A DNA stretch of 64,000 nt from Echria macrotheca (lineage: Eukaryota > Ascomycota > Sordariomycetes > Sordariales > Schizotheciaceae). How positions within the stretch are numbered: the stretch's first letter is position 1; each line of letters begins with the position of its first letter. Below the pieces are notes generated by a model that did not search any database, was not told where the DNA came from, and saw nothing but the letters and a program-made list of their open reading frames with translations. Shown here piece by piece: positions 33,170-45,200 of this stretch. A program made the position numbers and the translations under genes. The stretch spans positions 434,001-498,000 of the forward strand of contig MU839827.1 in NCBI GenBank assembly GCA_030411725.1, given 5' to 3'.

Positions 33170-36060
33170 TTAGTGAAACTGGCCTGGGCCAGGTCCGAAA
33201 TACTCGCCGGGACCCAACGTCTTAAGAACGCAAAAGTCCCCCTCGCACCCCCGCGACACCACATCATTGCCCCACCACTTGAGCTCAACGCCCTGCATCT
33301 CAAGGGCAAAGAGGATCACGGTTCCCGCCAGCGAGATGCCCGTGGTGAAGGCGGCCGAGAGGACAAAGTTATACTTGGACCAGAAGCCCAGGAACCGGTT
33401 CTTGCACCATATCCAAGACAACCAGCCGATCCAGACCGAGGGGATCGCGTACGAAAGATTGTACGGAGCCCAGATCAGCCCTCCGAGGAGGATGAGAACG
33501 GGGTGGATCTGTCGCAACCACTTCTGCTGGGGCAAGCGCCGCTGTAGGAACCAAATCCCCAGTGAAACGAGCACTCCCAGTGGCCAACCGATCATCAATA
33601 TGGTGTACTGTCCGCCGGTACCAAACACCCTCTGCGGCCCAATTGTGCCCCATAACACGGATGCTGTGAAGAACGTGTTGATGCCGGGGCAGGACATGTT
33701 GTCCGGGGCTTCTCTGGTGCAGACATGAGGGATCTCATTCATCTGGTAGTTGAGGATGCCGGTGCAGATAAACGTCGACACCACTGTGGCAACTACCTGA
33801 GCCATGAACGTCTGGCGAGGCGGAATCTTGACGTAGTGCGCTAGCTTGAGATCATTGGCGAAACTGATGGCACTGAGGCATGTCATGCATCTGATATAGT
33901 CAGCGACCGCACATTCCAACAGATCAGGTGTGACTTGCCCATAAGTCTTGAAGTAGTTCATGCTGAGAGAGTTCCCCTGGCCGAGAGAGCCTCCAATGAA
34001 CTCGGCGAGGACATTGAGGGTCACCTCCATGCCGGTGATAGCCGCAACGATACCAATGGGCACCACGAAAACGGCGCACAACGCGATACCGAAGAATATC
34101 ACGCCGGGTGTAGTGTAAGTGTCGAAGCACGCGAGACCCGCAATTCCGCATGCGATGGAGACCGCGAGGAGGACCATGTACCACCACTCGGGCGCTGTTG
34201 TTGACCGTCAGCTCTGTTTGAGTTCAACCTAGGGGTGTCTTCCTACCTTCGGCATATTTGCTCATCAGGCGGTTGTGGATGTCGGTATATTTGGGCATCT
34301 CGGTCCTGCCTCTCCGCAACCCGCCCACGAGGTTCTTGAACCCCGTGGCAACCTCGTAGCGGTGGTTCAGGATGATGTGCTATACGAGTCATTAGCAATG
34401 TCCTCCCCCGTTGAGACTGCCATTACTCACCATAAGAATCGCGGGGTACACGGCGAAGAAGAACAGGTACACCACCAAGTTTCCAGCACAGAGGTATGCG
34501 GGAGAGTACGCCTCATACTTCGCCGGGTCGAGCCAGCCCTTCTCATCCAGCGCAAGCGAGACATTGTAAGGGCTGGCGGTGTTGTCGTAGACGTGGTTGT
34601 CGTTGATGGGGAGATAGCCGGTGTAGAAGGAGTTGGAAAACCATACGCCAAGAATGACAAAGGCTGAGATGAGACTTCCGAGAAACCGATTAGCCGTGCT
34701 GAACCATGGCACCATGAGTGGATCGGGGCCATTGAAGCCCAAGTTGTTCCAGTCAAACGTCGGCCACGGGTTGAAACCCAAGCCGTTGTTGAAGCCTGCG
34801 ACAGCCGTGAGCGCCACACTGGTAGGTGCAATCCAAGTGATCCAGCTGAACTTGCTGAGCGCTAAAAAGAGGTTGTCGGGGAACCAGAAGTAGACGAACA
34901 TGGCCGCCATCGCCAGGAGGAAGAATTTGTACCGTGAGATGCGGAAGATCCTGCCGCCCGGTCCCTCAACAGGCTCGTTTTCCCTGGAGTGAAATGCTGT
35001 GTTCAGCGCAATTGTTGAGAGCGAAGCCGGCCACACGCAGTACACCGGATACACCAGGAAACGCCGCGTGACGCCCGCCATGCCGTAGCCGATCAGATTG
35101 GTCGACAGAGCCACCAGGATCTGGTAAGCAAAGCGCCCGGCATAAGGCTGGTTGAAGTATCGTTTCAGGTACTGGATCCAGATGATGTTGTTCGTGTATG
35201 GTGTGCCAGAAGCCACGTTGGCCATGATGGTTATCAACATGTGCTCCTTCCTGGTAAAGGGTCCGGGGTTGAGACTATGACGAACGCCATAAAGAGTGAA
35301 GCCCCAATCTGGGAGGACATGATCGAGTAATTTGCCAAACGGGTAGGCTAAGAGCTGCGCTACGTTTGAAGCGACACCGATTTGGGGCATGCGAATGGAG
35401 AACAGTTGGTTGACCGCCGCGAGGATGGCCGAGAACAATAAGCCGATGAACCAGACGCGGAATGTCGAGCTCGGCAGAGTGGGATCATCGTGGTTGTCGA
35501 CCACGGAGCGAACTTCGGAGTAGGGGCTGTTGTTCGTGATCAACGCTGCCTCGAGCTTGACCTCGTATATGAGCTCGGCATATTTGTCGGGGTTATCGAA
35601 TATGTCCTGCGTCCCTGTGTCATGTTAGCAACAATGTGGGCGTAGAGATGTGCCAAGGTCCAGAACCGACCCAGAAACTCCTTGATCTTGTCGATAACAC
35701 TTTGCGGAAAGTTGGGGTCGCGCTCGTGTATCTTTAGGACGTTCTCCATGAGCTAGCGCGTGTTAGCCATGGGCAGCGCCCGGGGGCGGGACTACTTGCC
35801 AGCCGGACTTCATCGAGGCTCATCTGATCGGCGATGGTGCGAGCTTCGTAGAGGTCGGCCTCTGTCATATTGAGGTCGCTGCAGTAATTAGTACGAGCAG
35901 TCCCAACCCGGCGTCTGACTTACAACTCCACAAGACGATCTAGCGGCATGTCTTCGGTCTTGGCGCTCGAACGGCGCGAGACCTTCTCGACCGTGACATT
36001 CATGGCTGCATCCACCGACGGAGGACGGGTGCCCAAGTCCTTCTCCATCTCGCTAGCCAT
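33170..36060 (-). CDS. OPT family oligopeptide transporter
   Basis: Seven exons on the minus strand: 35924-36060, 35800-35878, 35671-35752, 34431-35614, 34247-34379, 33939-34194 and 33170-33890, giving 863 aa; all phases close. The ATG has good context (CTCTACCATGG). The cytosolic N-terminus has IHERDPNFPQ and NNSPYSEVRSVVDNHDDP, the OPT signature, followed by about 14 hydrophobic segments, NYFKTYG, FANDLKLAHYVKIPPRQ and a Trp/Gly-rich C-terminus (LKWWGNDV, GPGPGQFH). OPT proteins are proton-coupled plasma-membrane importers of small peptides or siderophore-type substrates; substrate unknown. Introns 35753-35799 and 33891-33938 use GC donors (GCAAGT) with proper branch sites; the second is 48 bp and stop-free. 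Confidence 0.93.
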
Positions 36061-36817
36061 GGTAGAGGGTGAGGGCAGCTCGGCTGCCCAAGGAGTGTGG
36101 TTGCGAGTGGCGGAGTCGGGCAAGACGAGAATGTAGTTCTAGGGTGGTGCGAAGAAAGAAGCAAAAGAGTGGAATGGGCGGAAGCAGACAATTTTTGCGT
36201 TGGTGCAGTGGAGCGGTGGGATGCTCCTCGGTGTGGTCGAGACCAGTGGGAGCAAACGCGGTGAGGAAGGTGGCCATGGGACGAAGCGCGCCTGCCATAA
36301 TGGGCCAGCTCTTACAAACGCTGCACTCGGCTCAACAACGGAGGAAGGAGTGGTTCTCCGCAGTCCTGCCTGGTCCTGCCTTTTGGATATGGAGGACGGA
36401 CATCGGTCCCGGTTGAAAGTGGGGACGAGAACTTGTTCACTCGGCTTCTGCTTGAGGAGCAGGCGCGTCTGTTAAATACAAAACCGGCAAGAATATGAGA
36501 GCTAGTCCATTGCGTCAACGTTGAACAAACGGCTGGTCGAACTTTAAAAAGTCGATTCGCATCAAGCTAAAACATCACCCACCCATCCAACAACTTCAAT
36601 CTGGTCTCTTTCTGTCATATTCTTTCGTGCCTCTTCTGTGAGCATCTACAGGTAAAGTCAACCTCTTTCATCTACCATCTTAGCGGATTATAACAGCGCC
36701 TCCCTCATCTCCAACCGCACAATCGCAATGGGGGTTTCCGGTTTTGCTGTGCGCATTATCGTGTTCTGCGGCAGTGGCCTTGAGTTCCCCTTCTAACAGA
36801 AGACTAGATCCTCCCAG
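36061..36817. promoter_or_regulatory. Divergent upstream region of OPT and F-box-like genes
   Basis: 757 bp between divergent starts. No gene inside. Pyrimidine-rich leader sequence lies before the 36818 start; no defined site is assigned. Confidence 0.45.
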
Positions 36818-38305
36818 ATGGCGTCAGTCGTCATAAACTACGGCGAGTACATCCTCTCCCACTATTGGCCCGATCGCTTCTCCCCTGGCACAAGGGTAGA
36901 CCGACAGACAAAAAGCCCTCTCTTCCGGTTGCCGCCGGAACTCCGTCTCCAGATCTACTACCAGGTCTGGAAAAATACACGACTATCTCATGGTGTCCGG
37001 CATACGCTCAAGATCGTCGAAGAGCACTTAGGATATGAGTCTTGGTTCCAGTACAGACGGAACATCTAGTATTGTCCCCACTACAATGGAGAACCCCCAC
37101 GGGGCCGCCGTGTCATTGTCACCCCAAACAAGAACAGTCTTGCTCTTCTCAAGGCTTGTAAGCTCATCAGATGGGAAATCGGAAGATCATGGATGCGACA
37201 TGTGCTTTTTTCATTCGAGGATCCTTGGACAATGCTGCAAAAACTGTCTAAGTTGCCTCCTCAAGTTGTGAGCCAGATTCGGCGCTTGAGGGTTACTGGA
37301 GACACATATCGTGTCCAGGAAGGCTTGCTGGATTTTGACCCACGCTACCCTTGTCGATATCGGAAATATCCCCTCTCCTCTGCGCTGAGGAAGCTACCCT
37401 TCCTCGATCTAGACGAGCTTACCGTTCTTGGCGGCAATTTGAAACGGCGCCGAAACCAAGTCGCCCTCTACGACTTGACTGCCCACTCCACAGGATGGAA
37501 AAAGTTGCGATACGTTTGCGCAGTGCAGCAAGGCTGTTGCGATCGTGATATGAACTGTCAGTGGCCGCGGTCTTACGACAGCGTGTTCCTCCGTGGTTTG
37601 CAGACAGCCTTGCGATTCCGAGACGGTGATTCTACCAAATCCATCGACCAGTCATTGATCGAGATATACCATGCCGACCGCTTTGGACGCACTGGCGCAA
37701 TCATGGACCCGACTACACGGAGCCTGAGCCCCGACCTAGCCCCGGGCCCAAAGGCTCGTGTATACTGGAGTACGTTTCCCAAGCCGCCATTTGCATCCAT
37801 ACACGGCGACAACGAGCTGGAGACAATGGTTGTCCTCTATCGACGCTCCAGGACACGTATTCCGACTTCCCCATTTTACCAAGTTTCCAGTCCAGCGTTG
37901 GGTAAAGAATTTCGGCCCCTGTGGCTCGCCCTCGACCCGAGCTTTCTCGAGGAGTCTCACACACTATGTTGGCATCACGTGCCTTACATCAATTACGTTG
38001 AATTTGGGCGCCCTTTCCCTACATGGATGAATCAATACCATGTCCGTATTCCTCGTGACGACCTCTTTATCACACAGTGGAAGGATGAGCACGATTTGAA
38101 CGTCATACGCCAAGGGTCCGAGTACAACAGTTTTGAAATCCACGGTATTGCAAACTTTCCGGTATTTGAGGATATATACCGCGACGCGGAGGATGTTTGC
38201 GTTCACGTCATCCGAGAGGACGAACAGGAATGGGAGACAAAGTGGGAAGAGAAGTGGAACGAATGGGGGGATCGCGCTGCGAAGGCACTGCGTGAATCTG
38301 CCTAG
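36818..38305 (+). pseudogene. F-box/2EXR-like protein gene with one in-frame TAG
   Basis: One frame of 496 codons, open throughout except for TAG at 37067-37069 (codon 84). Upstream, SPLFRLPPELRLQIYYQVW is the F-box-like opening typical of the large fungal 2EXR/F-box family. Downstream the same frame continues coherently through NGEPPRGRRVIVTPNKN, LLKACKLIRWEIGRSW and on to a charged C-terminus (EWETKWEEKWNEWGDRA). A possible 54 bp intron ending at that TAG (37016-37069, phase 0) would rescue the frame, but its donor is GTCGAA and it lacks the CTAAC/CTGAC branch site found in nearly every other intron here. A nonsense mutation is therefore favoured. Specific function unknown. Confidence 0.7.
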
Positions 38306-39187
38306 GATTTCTCAACAGCACAGGATTGATCGCGCAGCGAGTGAGAGCAGGGCCGGTAGCGGAAAGGTTCGCAGCGAGGAACAAGGATAAGAAGGGAGGA
38401 AAGGTCCTGTATTTTGAGTAGCATCAGCGTCGTATTATCTACGAAAGTCTTTGCAAATACCACCTCACAGACATACAAGTCCTCAGCATTTTTGCTAATG
38501 TAGCAAGCACTCACTAACCTCGATAAGTTATTCACTCCTCGCACGTCGCTACGGCCGCACGATCGAGTCTTCGCCGGCCTGCTTGCTTTGGGGTGCTTGA
38601 GTAATTGCGTCTATTCCGTCCTTATATGACGGGAGATTCTCAAACCTTGAAACAAAAGAGATCACCTCCCAAGGCTGAGCTTTGTCATGACCACCTTTCC
38701 TTGTCTCTCTCCTTTCATACTTCTTGATGCCTATCATGCTATCGCTTCCATCGCCCTGCGTGGACAAACCTGTCAAGTATCACGATAAAGAGTAGAGTGT
38801 CTCGCGTATGACTTCCAGAAGTCAGCAATCATTCCCGAAATGCAGCATACGAACGAGATTCCTTGGGTATCCGGGTCGTCAAGTCTGTGGGCGATTATAC
38901 GGAGCGGGTGCTACCAGGGGGTGTGTTTCTCTTGGATATGGCCGACGGTATTGTATTATACAAGTACCTACAATTACACTTTGAGCAAGACATCAACATT
39001 CTAACATCTTTCACAAGAAAAACCTCGAGACATCGCGCAATAGGTCAGTATATTAGCTCAAGTTTTTGGTTTCAGACACCAAAATAAACACTCCCGGATC
39101 CAATCCCCCCACACCCCGCCCCTGACTTTTCTCCTCCCCATCGATCTTATTGTTGTGTCGTATGTACACACACACACACGTATGTGC
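38306..39187. other. Convergent intergenic region
   Basis: 3' flanks of the F-box-like gene and the aldose epimerase gene. Short CA repeat at about 39166-39178. No gene seen. Confidence 0.45.
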
Positions 39188-40574
39188 TCAGAGCAGACCA
39201 AAAGTCCACGAGCTCTCCCAGTTGTACTTTTGACCAGGGCCAAGGATCTGGGCATCGAGACGGCCCCATTCGGGACTGTAACACACACAAACACAAAATT
39301 AGTAACCATCCCCCTCTCAACACCACACAAGATACCAAAGGAAAATTTCCAAGAATACGTACTGGTTAATCCCATCAGGATAATCCTGCGCCTCAATCGC
39401 AACACAAGAGCTCTTGACGACCTTTTGCGTAGAATTCAGCCCCTGCGTGCTCTTGATCGGCGCGGACCCGTCCATCCACGAGCAGCTGTAAATAACAACG
39501 CCGGGCTGGTCGGTGCGGAGGTCTGCCTTGACGCCGGAGAACGGGCTCGCGAGCGTGACGACGGCGGCGCCCTTGGGCGCGCCCTCGACCAGCCAGTAGC
39601 CGTTGTAGCCCTCGCACGCGCCGTCGGCGCCGCAGTTGCCCTTGAAGCCGGGCAGGTCCTTGGCGTGGCCGAAGGGCATGTTGGGCGCGCTCGCGAAGTC
39701 GTTGATTGATCCGGGGGCGGCCGTCAGGATCTTGCCCGTGGGGAGGGCACCCTGGTCGGCTTCGAGGTAGCGCTTTGAGTAGGGGAGGTAGAGCGTGTGG
39801 TCCCAGATTAGGGGGGTGGCTGGGTTTTTGTAGGCGTCTAGGTTGAAGTAGGTGTGTTGGGTGAGGAGGACGGCTGTATATTTTATTTTTAGTCTTTTCT
39901 CCCTCTCTCATTTTTTGTGTCCTTCCGTCCTGTCTGGATGGTTAGAGAGAAAGAAAAAAACTTACGCGTCTTGGCCTCGGGCGAGTTGGCCGTGATCTTG
40001 ATGTTCCACGTGCTGTTGGTCAGGCTGTACGTCACGTTCGACTCGACCAGGCCGATCATGCCGAGCGACGAGTTGGACTTGTCGATGATGGAGAAGGTAA
40101 TCGAATCAGACGACACGGCCGTCACGTTCCAGAAGCGGTACGACCAGTTGTTGGTCCCGCTGTGCAGCGTGTTGCTCCCGTCGTTTTTCTCCGTGGTGAA
40201 CGTCTTGTCGCCGATTTTGTACGTGCCGTTGCCGATGCGGTTGGCGTACCGGCCCGGGATCGAGTTGTACACCGGGTGGCCGGGGTCGACGGCTACAATT
40301 TTATCAGCATTTTTCTTGCGTAGAATAAAAGTAACAAGGAAAAAGAAAAAACCCTACGGTAGTACGAGGCATTGTCATAACCCAAAACAACGTCAATGTC
40401 GTTGCCGTGCTTGTCCTTGACCCATAGGTTGGTAAGCGACGCGCCGTACGGGATGAACTGGGCCTTGATGCCCGGCGCCGAGATGGTGTATCGCCCGTCG
40501 GCAGCGGGAGCCGGCACCCCCTGGCCGAGGACCAAGTTGGCCCAGGCGGCGGCGAGCAAGACAGCAGTCTTCAT
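39188..40574 (-). CDS. Secreted aldose 1-epimerase (galactose mutarotase-like)
   Basis: Four exons on the minus strand: 40358-40574, 39966-40292, 39363-39873 and 39188-39275, giving 380 aa. Introns of 65, 92 and 87 bp have CTGATA, CTAAAA and CTAATT branch sites. A signal peptide (MKTAVLLAAAWANLVLGQG) opens the protein. Family motifs are FIPYGASLTNLWVKDKHGN, YNSIPGRYANRIGNGTY, the catalytic-histidine segment LLTQHTYFNLD, and the acidic segment IEAQDYPDGINQ. The enzyme interconverts alpha and beta anomers of sugars; secretion suggests action on extracellular sugars during carbohydrate breakdown. The last exon supplies HPEWGRLDAQILGPGQKYNW, the expected C-terminal strand. Confidence 0.93.
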
Positions 40575-42223
40575 TTTTGTTCTTCCTCTGATTAATGCCA
40601 ATTTGAAAAAAGAACGTGTTCTCTCTCTCCGGGGTCGACTTCAGACGAAAACCACGTCAAGGCAAAAAACAACACCCAATTCTTTTTCTCCACCTTTGCC
40701 TCTCTGCCCGGTCTCGCAACCCTGTTTATATAGTTTTCTTCTCCTCTTTTTTTCTCTGTCCCACTCTCCCAAGAAATTTAGGGAAAAAAAGCTTCCCTCC
40801 CTTCCCCTTCCCTTCCACTTCCCTTCCCCTCCATCAATCAATCAGAAAGGATCATCCCCCTGTCAGATTTCCCCGAGACCCCGGATTGAACCCCAGATTG
40901 CCACACCCGATGGAAATCGGTGCTCCGAAGCGACCCTAAACGGGAATTGCTCTAGTTATTAGGAAACGAACGAACCAACCATTTGCCTGTAAATTGAACG
41001 GGTGGGGGGGTTAAAGGGTTACCACCTAAGACTGGATGGACCCACCGGTCTGGATCTTGGATGTTTGATTGCCTGCCACTGCCACGCACATATCCGATAT
41101 CCACACACACACATCCAAACAGCTGGCAGGAACATCACTTGCTCAAATCAGCCTGAGTTTGTTTTCTGGATAGCGGCCGTCCCGTGTGTGGTGGCCCTGT
41201 GGGCGGCGGGCCGGCTGCTCGTAATGCAGGAACCCACCTATATCTGGGACCTTATATAGCATATGTACCTTGTCAAGCTTGTATACCAAAGCCGACCCGG
41301 CCAATCACCGGCGCCGCAACCGGTTAACAGGCTTTTTGGGAAACGGTGACGGTACCTTACCTTTCGCTTTCTACCGTGACACCCCTCTTTTTCTGTTTCC
41401 TAGTCCTGTTTCTCCGCACGGTAGCTCGGATTGGATTTGGATTCCTTGGTAGAAGAAAGCTTCGCAGTTCGTCCGTCGCGGCAAGTGCGTAAGGTACCTA
41501 GGTAAGGTACCTGGTGCATTGATCTGATCTTGGGGTGGGCGGCGGTTCGTTTCGTTTTGTTTCCAGTCGTTTCCCGCCCGCCACCAAACATCCATCCATT
41601 TGAAAAAGTTCGGTCGGTGGCGTTCTGTCTCGCTTGGGAATTATACATCGCCAAAATCTTCTCTCTATACCCGTCCCGAATATTCAAAGTTCCCCTGCCA
41701 GCAGCGAGCGGGTTGCTTACTCTCTCGTCAGCGGTGGTATATCGATCTCTCTCTCTCCAAACCAACGAGCCCGCGCGTGGATAAACATGCCGGGAAAAGC
41801 TCGACGATCGGCTGCTGGTAAGTGGTAAGTAAGCTGACACCGACACACACACACATAAAAGCCCGTTCGGACAGTCGGACTTGAACTTCACAGGCGAGCT
41901 GGTTCTGATATTTATCCTCGGCCGAGCCTAGATGTTATCCCGTCATTGTGGTCAACCCCCTCACACACCAACAGACACACCGCCGGTGAGGATCGCGCGC
42001 TTCCGGCGAGACTTTTGCATTAATTGTCTGGTATTTACCAACCCTACATGCACGTCGTTGGAAGGAAAAACGGAAAATCTGCTCTCCGTCGACCCCCAAC
42101 ACATGATCACTAATATTCCGACCATTGATCCAGCCTCCAACCTGCCAATACATATCCCATTCATCCATATGTCTCCGTCCAGGGAGAACCCAATATCGCA
42201 ATCGCCTTCTTCCCCAACCATGA
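40575..42223. other. Intergenic region with pyrimidine-rich leader
   Basis: Upstream region of the epimerase, strongly CT-rich on the plus strand near 40690-40850, and the 3' flank of the DUF3638 gene. Open frames up to 163 codons show no domain; no gene called. Confidence 0.45.
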
Positions 42224-45200
42224 TCAATCACACCCATGAAAGTCCTCCTCAGACAAAATCTCACCCGACAGAATACGCGCCAGGTGTGTCTTTTCGATGC
42301 TCACCGAGTCGTGGCGGATGTTCCTGAACAACACGTTCAAGAAAGTAATCGGACTCTTCACAAACACGCACTCTTCGTTCCCAGCCTGTCGTCCGATAAA
42401 TCCGTCAGCAGAGACCCGCATACTGCCGTCGTTGCTTTGGTGGGCCAGCCCCAAGTACCGGCACAGCTGGATATAGTCCTCGTAAGTGCGAAGGTAGAGC
42501 TGGCCCGCAAACAGGTTGAGATGCATTACCAGAACTTTTGGTACAGCCCATGACCCGTCAGCCAGACTCGCCATGGGAACGACGTATGCCTTCAGGTCCT
42601 CCATCGACCGAAACATCCGGTTATGTCTCGGAAGATACACATGGAGCTTCGTAGATGTAGAGGACGCCGCCACGGCTTTGAGCTTATTCGCCTCCCACTG
42701 GCTGATGATGACCATTTGCATTCCGTGTTTTGCCTTGTGTGCGTTCGCATAGCTGGTAAGAACCCATTGTACAGGCCGCTGATACATGTCGGCGCGGAAA
42801 CCATTGCCACTCTCATCGACGGTGCTGGCGAAATCCGCCGTGATTAGCAGGTCGGCTGGAAAACTCGACACCTTGAAGTACTTTGCCGCACGGGTCTTGC
42901 TCATCGCCATGTACGGCCGGAGGAATGCGCCGGCAGCCTTTCGGAGAATTCCAGTCCGAACAAACTCCACAACGTCCGGGTGGAGGCTGTGCTCACCGGG
43001 CTCGCGAGGCGCCGGTCGCTCCAGCTCCCTTTCCTCCTCAACCTCCGGGGCGAGTTCCCGCTCCTGTTCCTCTTGGAGGTTGCCCATACAATGAGCGATG
43101 TCCAGTCGGAACTCTTCGCACTTGGTCTTGATCAGCACCAGCTCTTCCGGATCTTGAGCTCCGACCATCCTTGACTCCAGTTTCGAAAGGAGGTCAGGAG
43201 AACCCAAATCCTTGGCTTTAGACTTGGCTGGTCGATAGCGGTGGCTAATCGATAAAGCCTCGTCCTCGAGATAGTCTTTCGCACTGGTCGGAGAGAAACC
43301 ACCTGACCGGCGTGCCCGATCCCATATCGTCTCCTGGTAAAGGTGGCGAATTCCTTGGGCCGCCCAAAGAGGAACGCTGCGCACAGCCTCGTCCCAAGTC
43401 TCGGATACAGCCCAAGCAACGATGTCTCCGACATCTATGGGCTGTGTAGGCAGTAGATCTTGGGTTTCACGGATTCTGTTCTGCATCTCTGGCGAGACAC
43501 AGAATGTTACCGACTGGCCCTGACCAAGTTTCCGCATTCTCATGCAGGCTGAAACATTAGCTATTGCAAATGGGCAGAGGAAAATACGAGACTCACCTTG
43601 CACCAATGTGTCCTTGGTAACTCCTGGACCGAGAGTGACAGCCGCGCGGTAGGACTGCGGAAGTTTCAAATCTGTGCCTCTTGTGTGTGCTTGGTCTAGA
43701 AAGACCAGGCAACGATCTGTACGGGACGCGAACGGAGATGTGAGGAAATCATCGACAGTACCCTCTCGTGTAACCACGGATAGGTCGTCGTCCTCGCTGA
43801 AGAAGATAACAGCATCCGTGTCGTTTTCTGGCGTCATATCCAGCCAGCGTTGCGCCATCTGTAGGTTACTGAGTTCAATAATCTGCGCTCCGACGTCCAA
43901 TATGACACGGATGGGTCGTTCAGACTGCGTAACAGCAGCCAGCAGCATGTCTGCCGTCAAGACTGACAATCCTGACTGTCGCCTTGACTGTTGAGATCCG
44001 AGCTCCAGAACCGTATTTTCCTCTCTCAAAAGACAACTCAAGACGGCTGCATTTGTGTGTCGCTGCTCTGGCAAGTCAAGTGCCTTTACCGATGACGGAA
44101 GCACGTGTTTCGAGTCATTGGTGCCGCTGAAACCCGTCAATGGAAAGGGCTTCCTCCTGGCCAGGTCCCAGCCGGACGCTGAGAGTTTCCATGGAAACTC
44201 TTTCATCTCCTTGGAAAAAACCACGTTCGAGAGGTAAAAATCAATGGCTGCCTTCTGAAATCTGATTGCCGGGAACAGGACAGTCTCACACTGCTTCTTG
44301 TCCTTGACATTGACTGCCGACAAGTGACGAAGCGTGCTGGGCAAACCCCATGCCCCAACAATCCAAAGCTGGAATTCTTGGTCTCCTTGATCAAAGAGGC
44401 TGAGAATTTCCAGCGCCTGGTACAGCTCACCGTCTTTCAAGCCTCTGTAGTAGTAGGTGAGACAAGTAAGCACGATGATGACTTCTGGATGACTGAACTC
44501 CGAACGAGGTGACGGCATATCCTTTGCGCGGTAAGGTACTGCCAACCTGGTTTCTGGGCGACGGTCTGGAGCAAGTCCATAGTTGACTCGGTATCGCTTC
44601 CGTGCCAGCACAAAGGCGAGCACCCCTTTTGCCAAGAGTCCGCGAAGAAGGAGAAGAGTGCTCATTGTGTGAGCCTCCGAAAGCATGCCGAATCGATTTT
44701 CCTCGATGGCTGCCACCTCGTCCACCTCGAGATCTTCGTGCAGCATGTATCTCATCGCTGCATCACGGAGTCTTGGAGTCTGATTGTGGATGGGAAAGCC
44801 TCGCAAGCCGAACCGACACACCCTTTCGGCCACCGCCCGGGTGAGGAGGTGGTTCTGGTTTTCGTCGAGGATGCGGATGGTAGGGAAACGTCCGTAGCCG
44901 TTCTCCTCCAACAAGATAGCCTCTAAGAGCTCTCCCTCTTCCCTCGCGACGTCCAACACAATGCCCAGGACCTCTTGAATCAATATCCATCTATCAGGGC
45001 TCATCTCGACCGGCTGCTGGGATCCCATCGTGTAGATGAGTTCGAACTTCACACTGAAGTTCTCGTCGCTCTCGTCTACAATGTCCCTGGACACTTTCTC
45101 CATTTGTTCATAGTATCTGACGACGCGAGCACCGATTTTCTCTTCGTCATTCTCCGCGACCCACGACTTCTGAACGCCCATCAACTTGAGTGACAGGATG

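Noticed and set aside
35920..36123. Longer N-terminus for the OPT transporter from 36123
   Set aside because: That start is a TTG; the ATG at 36060 has strong context and is the first ATG in frame.
37016..37069. 54 bp intron rescuing the F-box-like gene
   Set aside because: Phase fits, but the donor GTCGAA is poor and there is no CTAAC/CTGAC branch site, so it is kept only as an alternative.
41400..41891. 163-codon minus-strand open frame
   Set aside because: Covers pyrimidine-rich intergenic sequence; composition-driven and without recognisable motifs.
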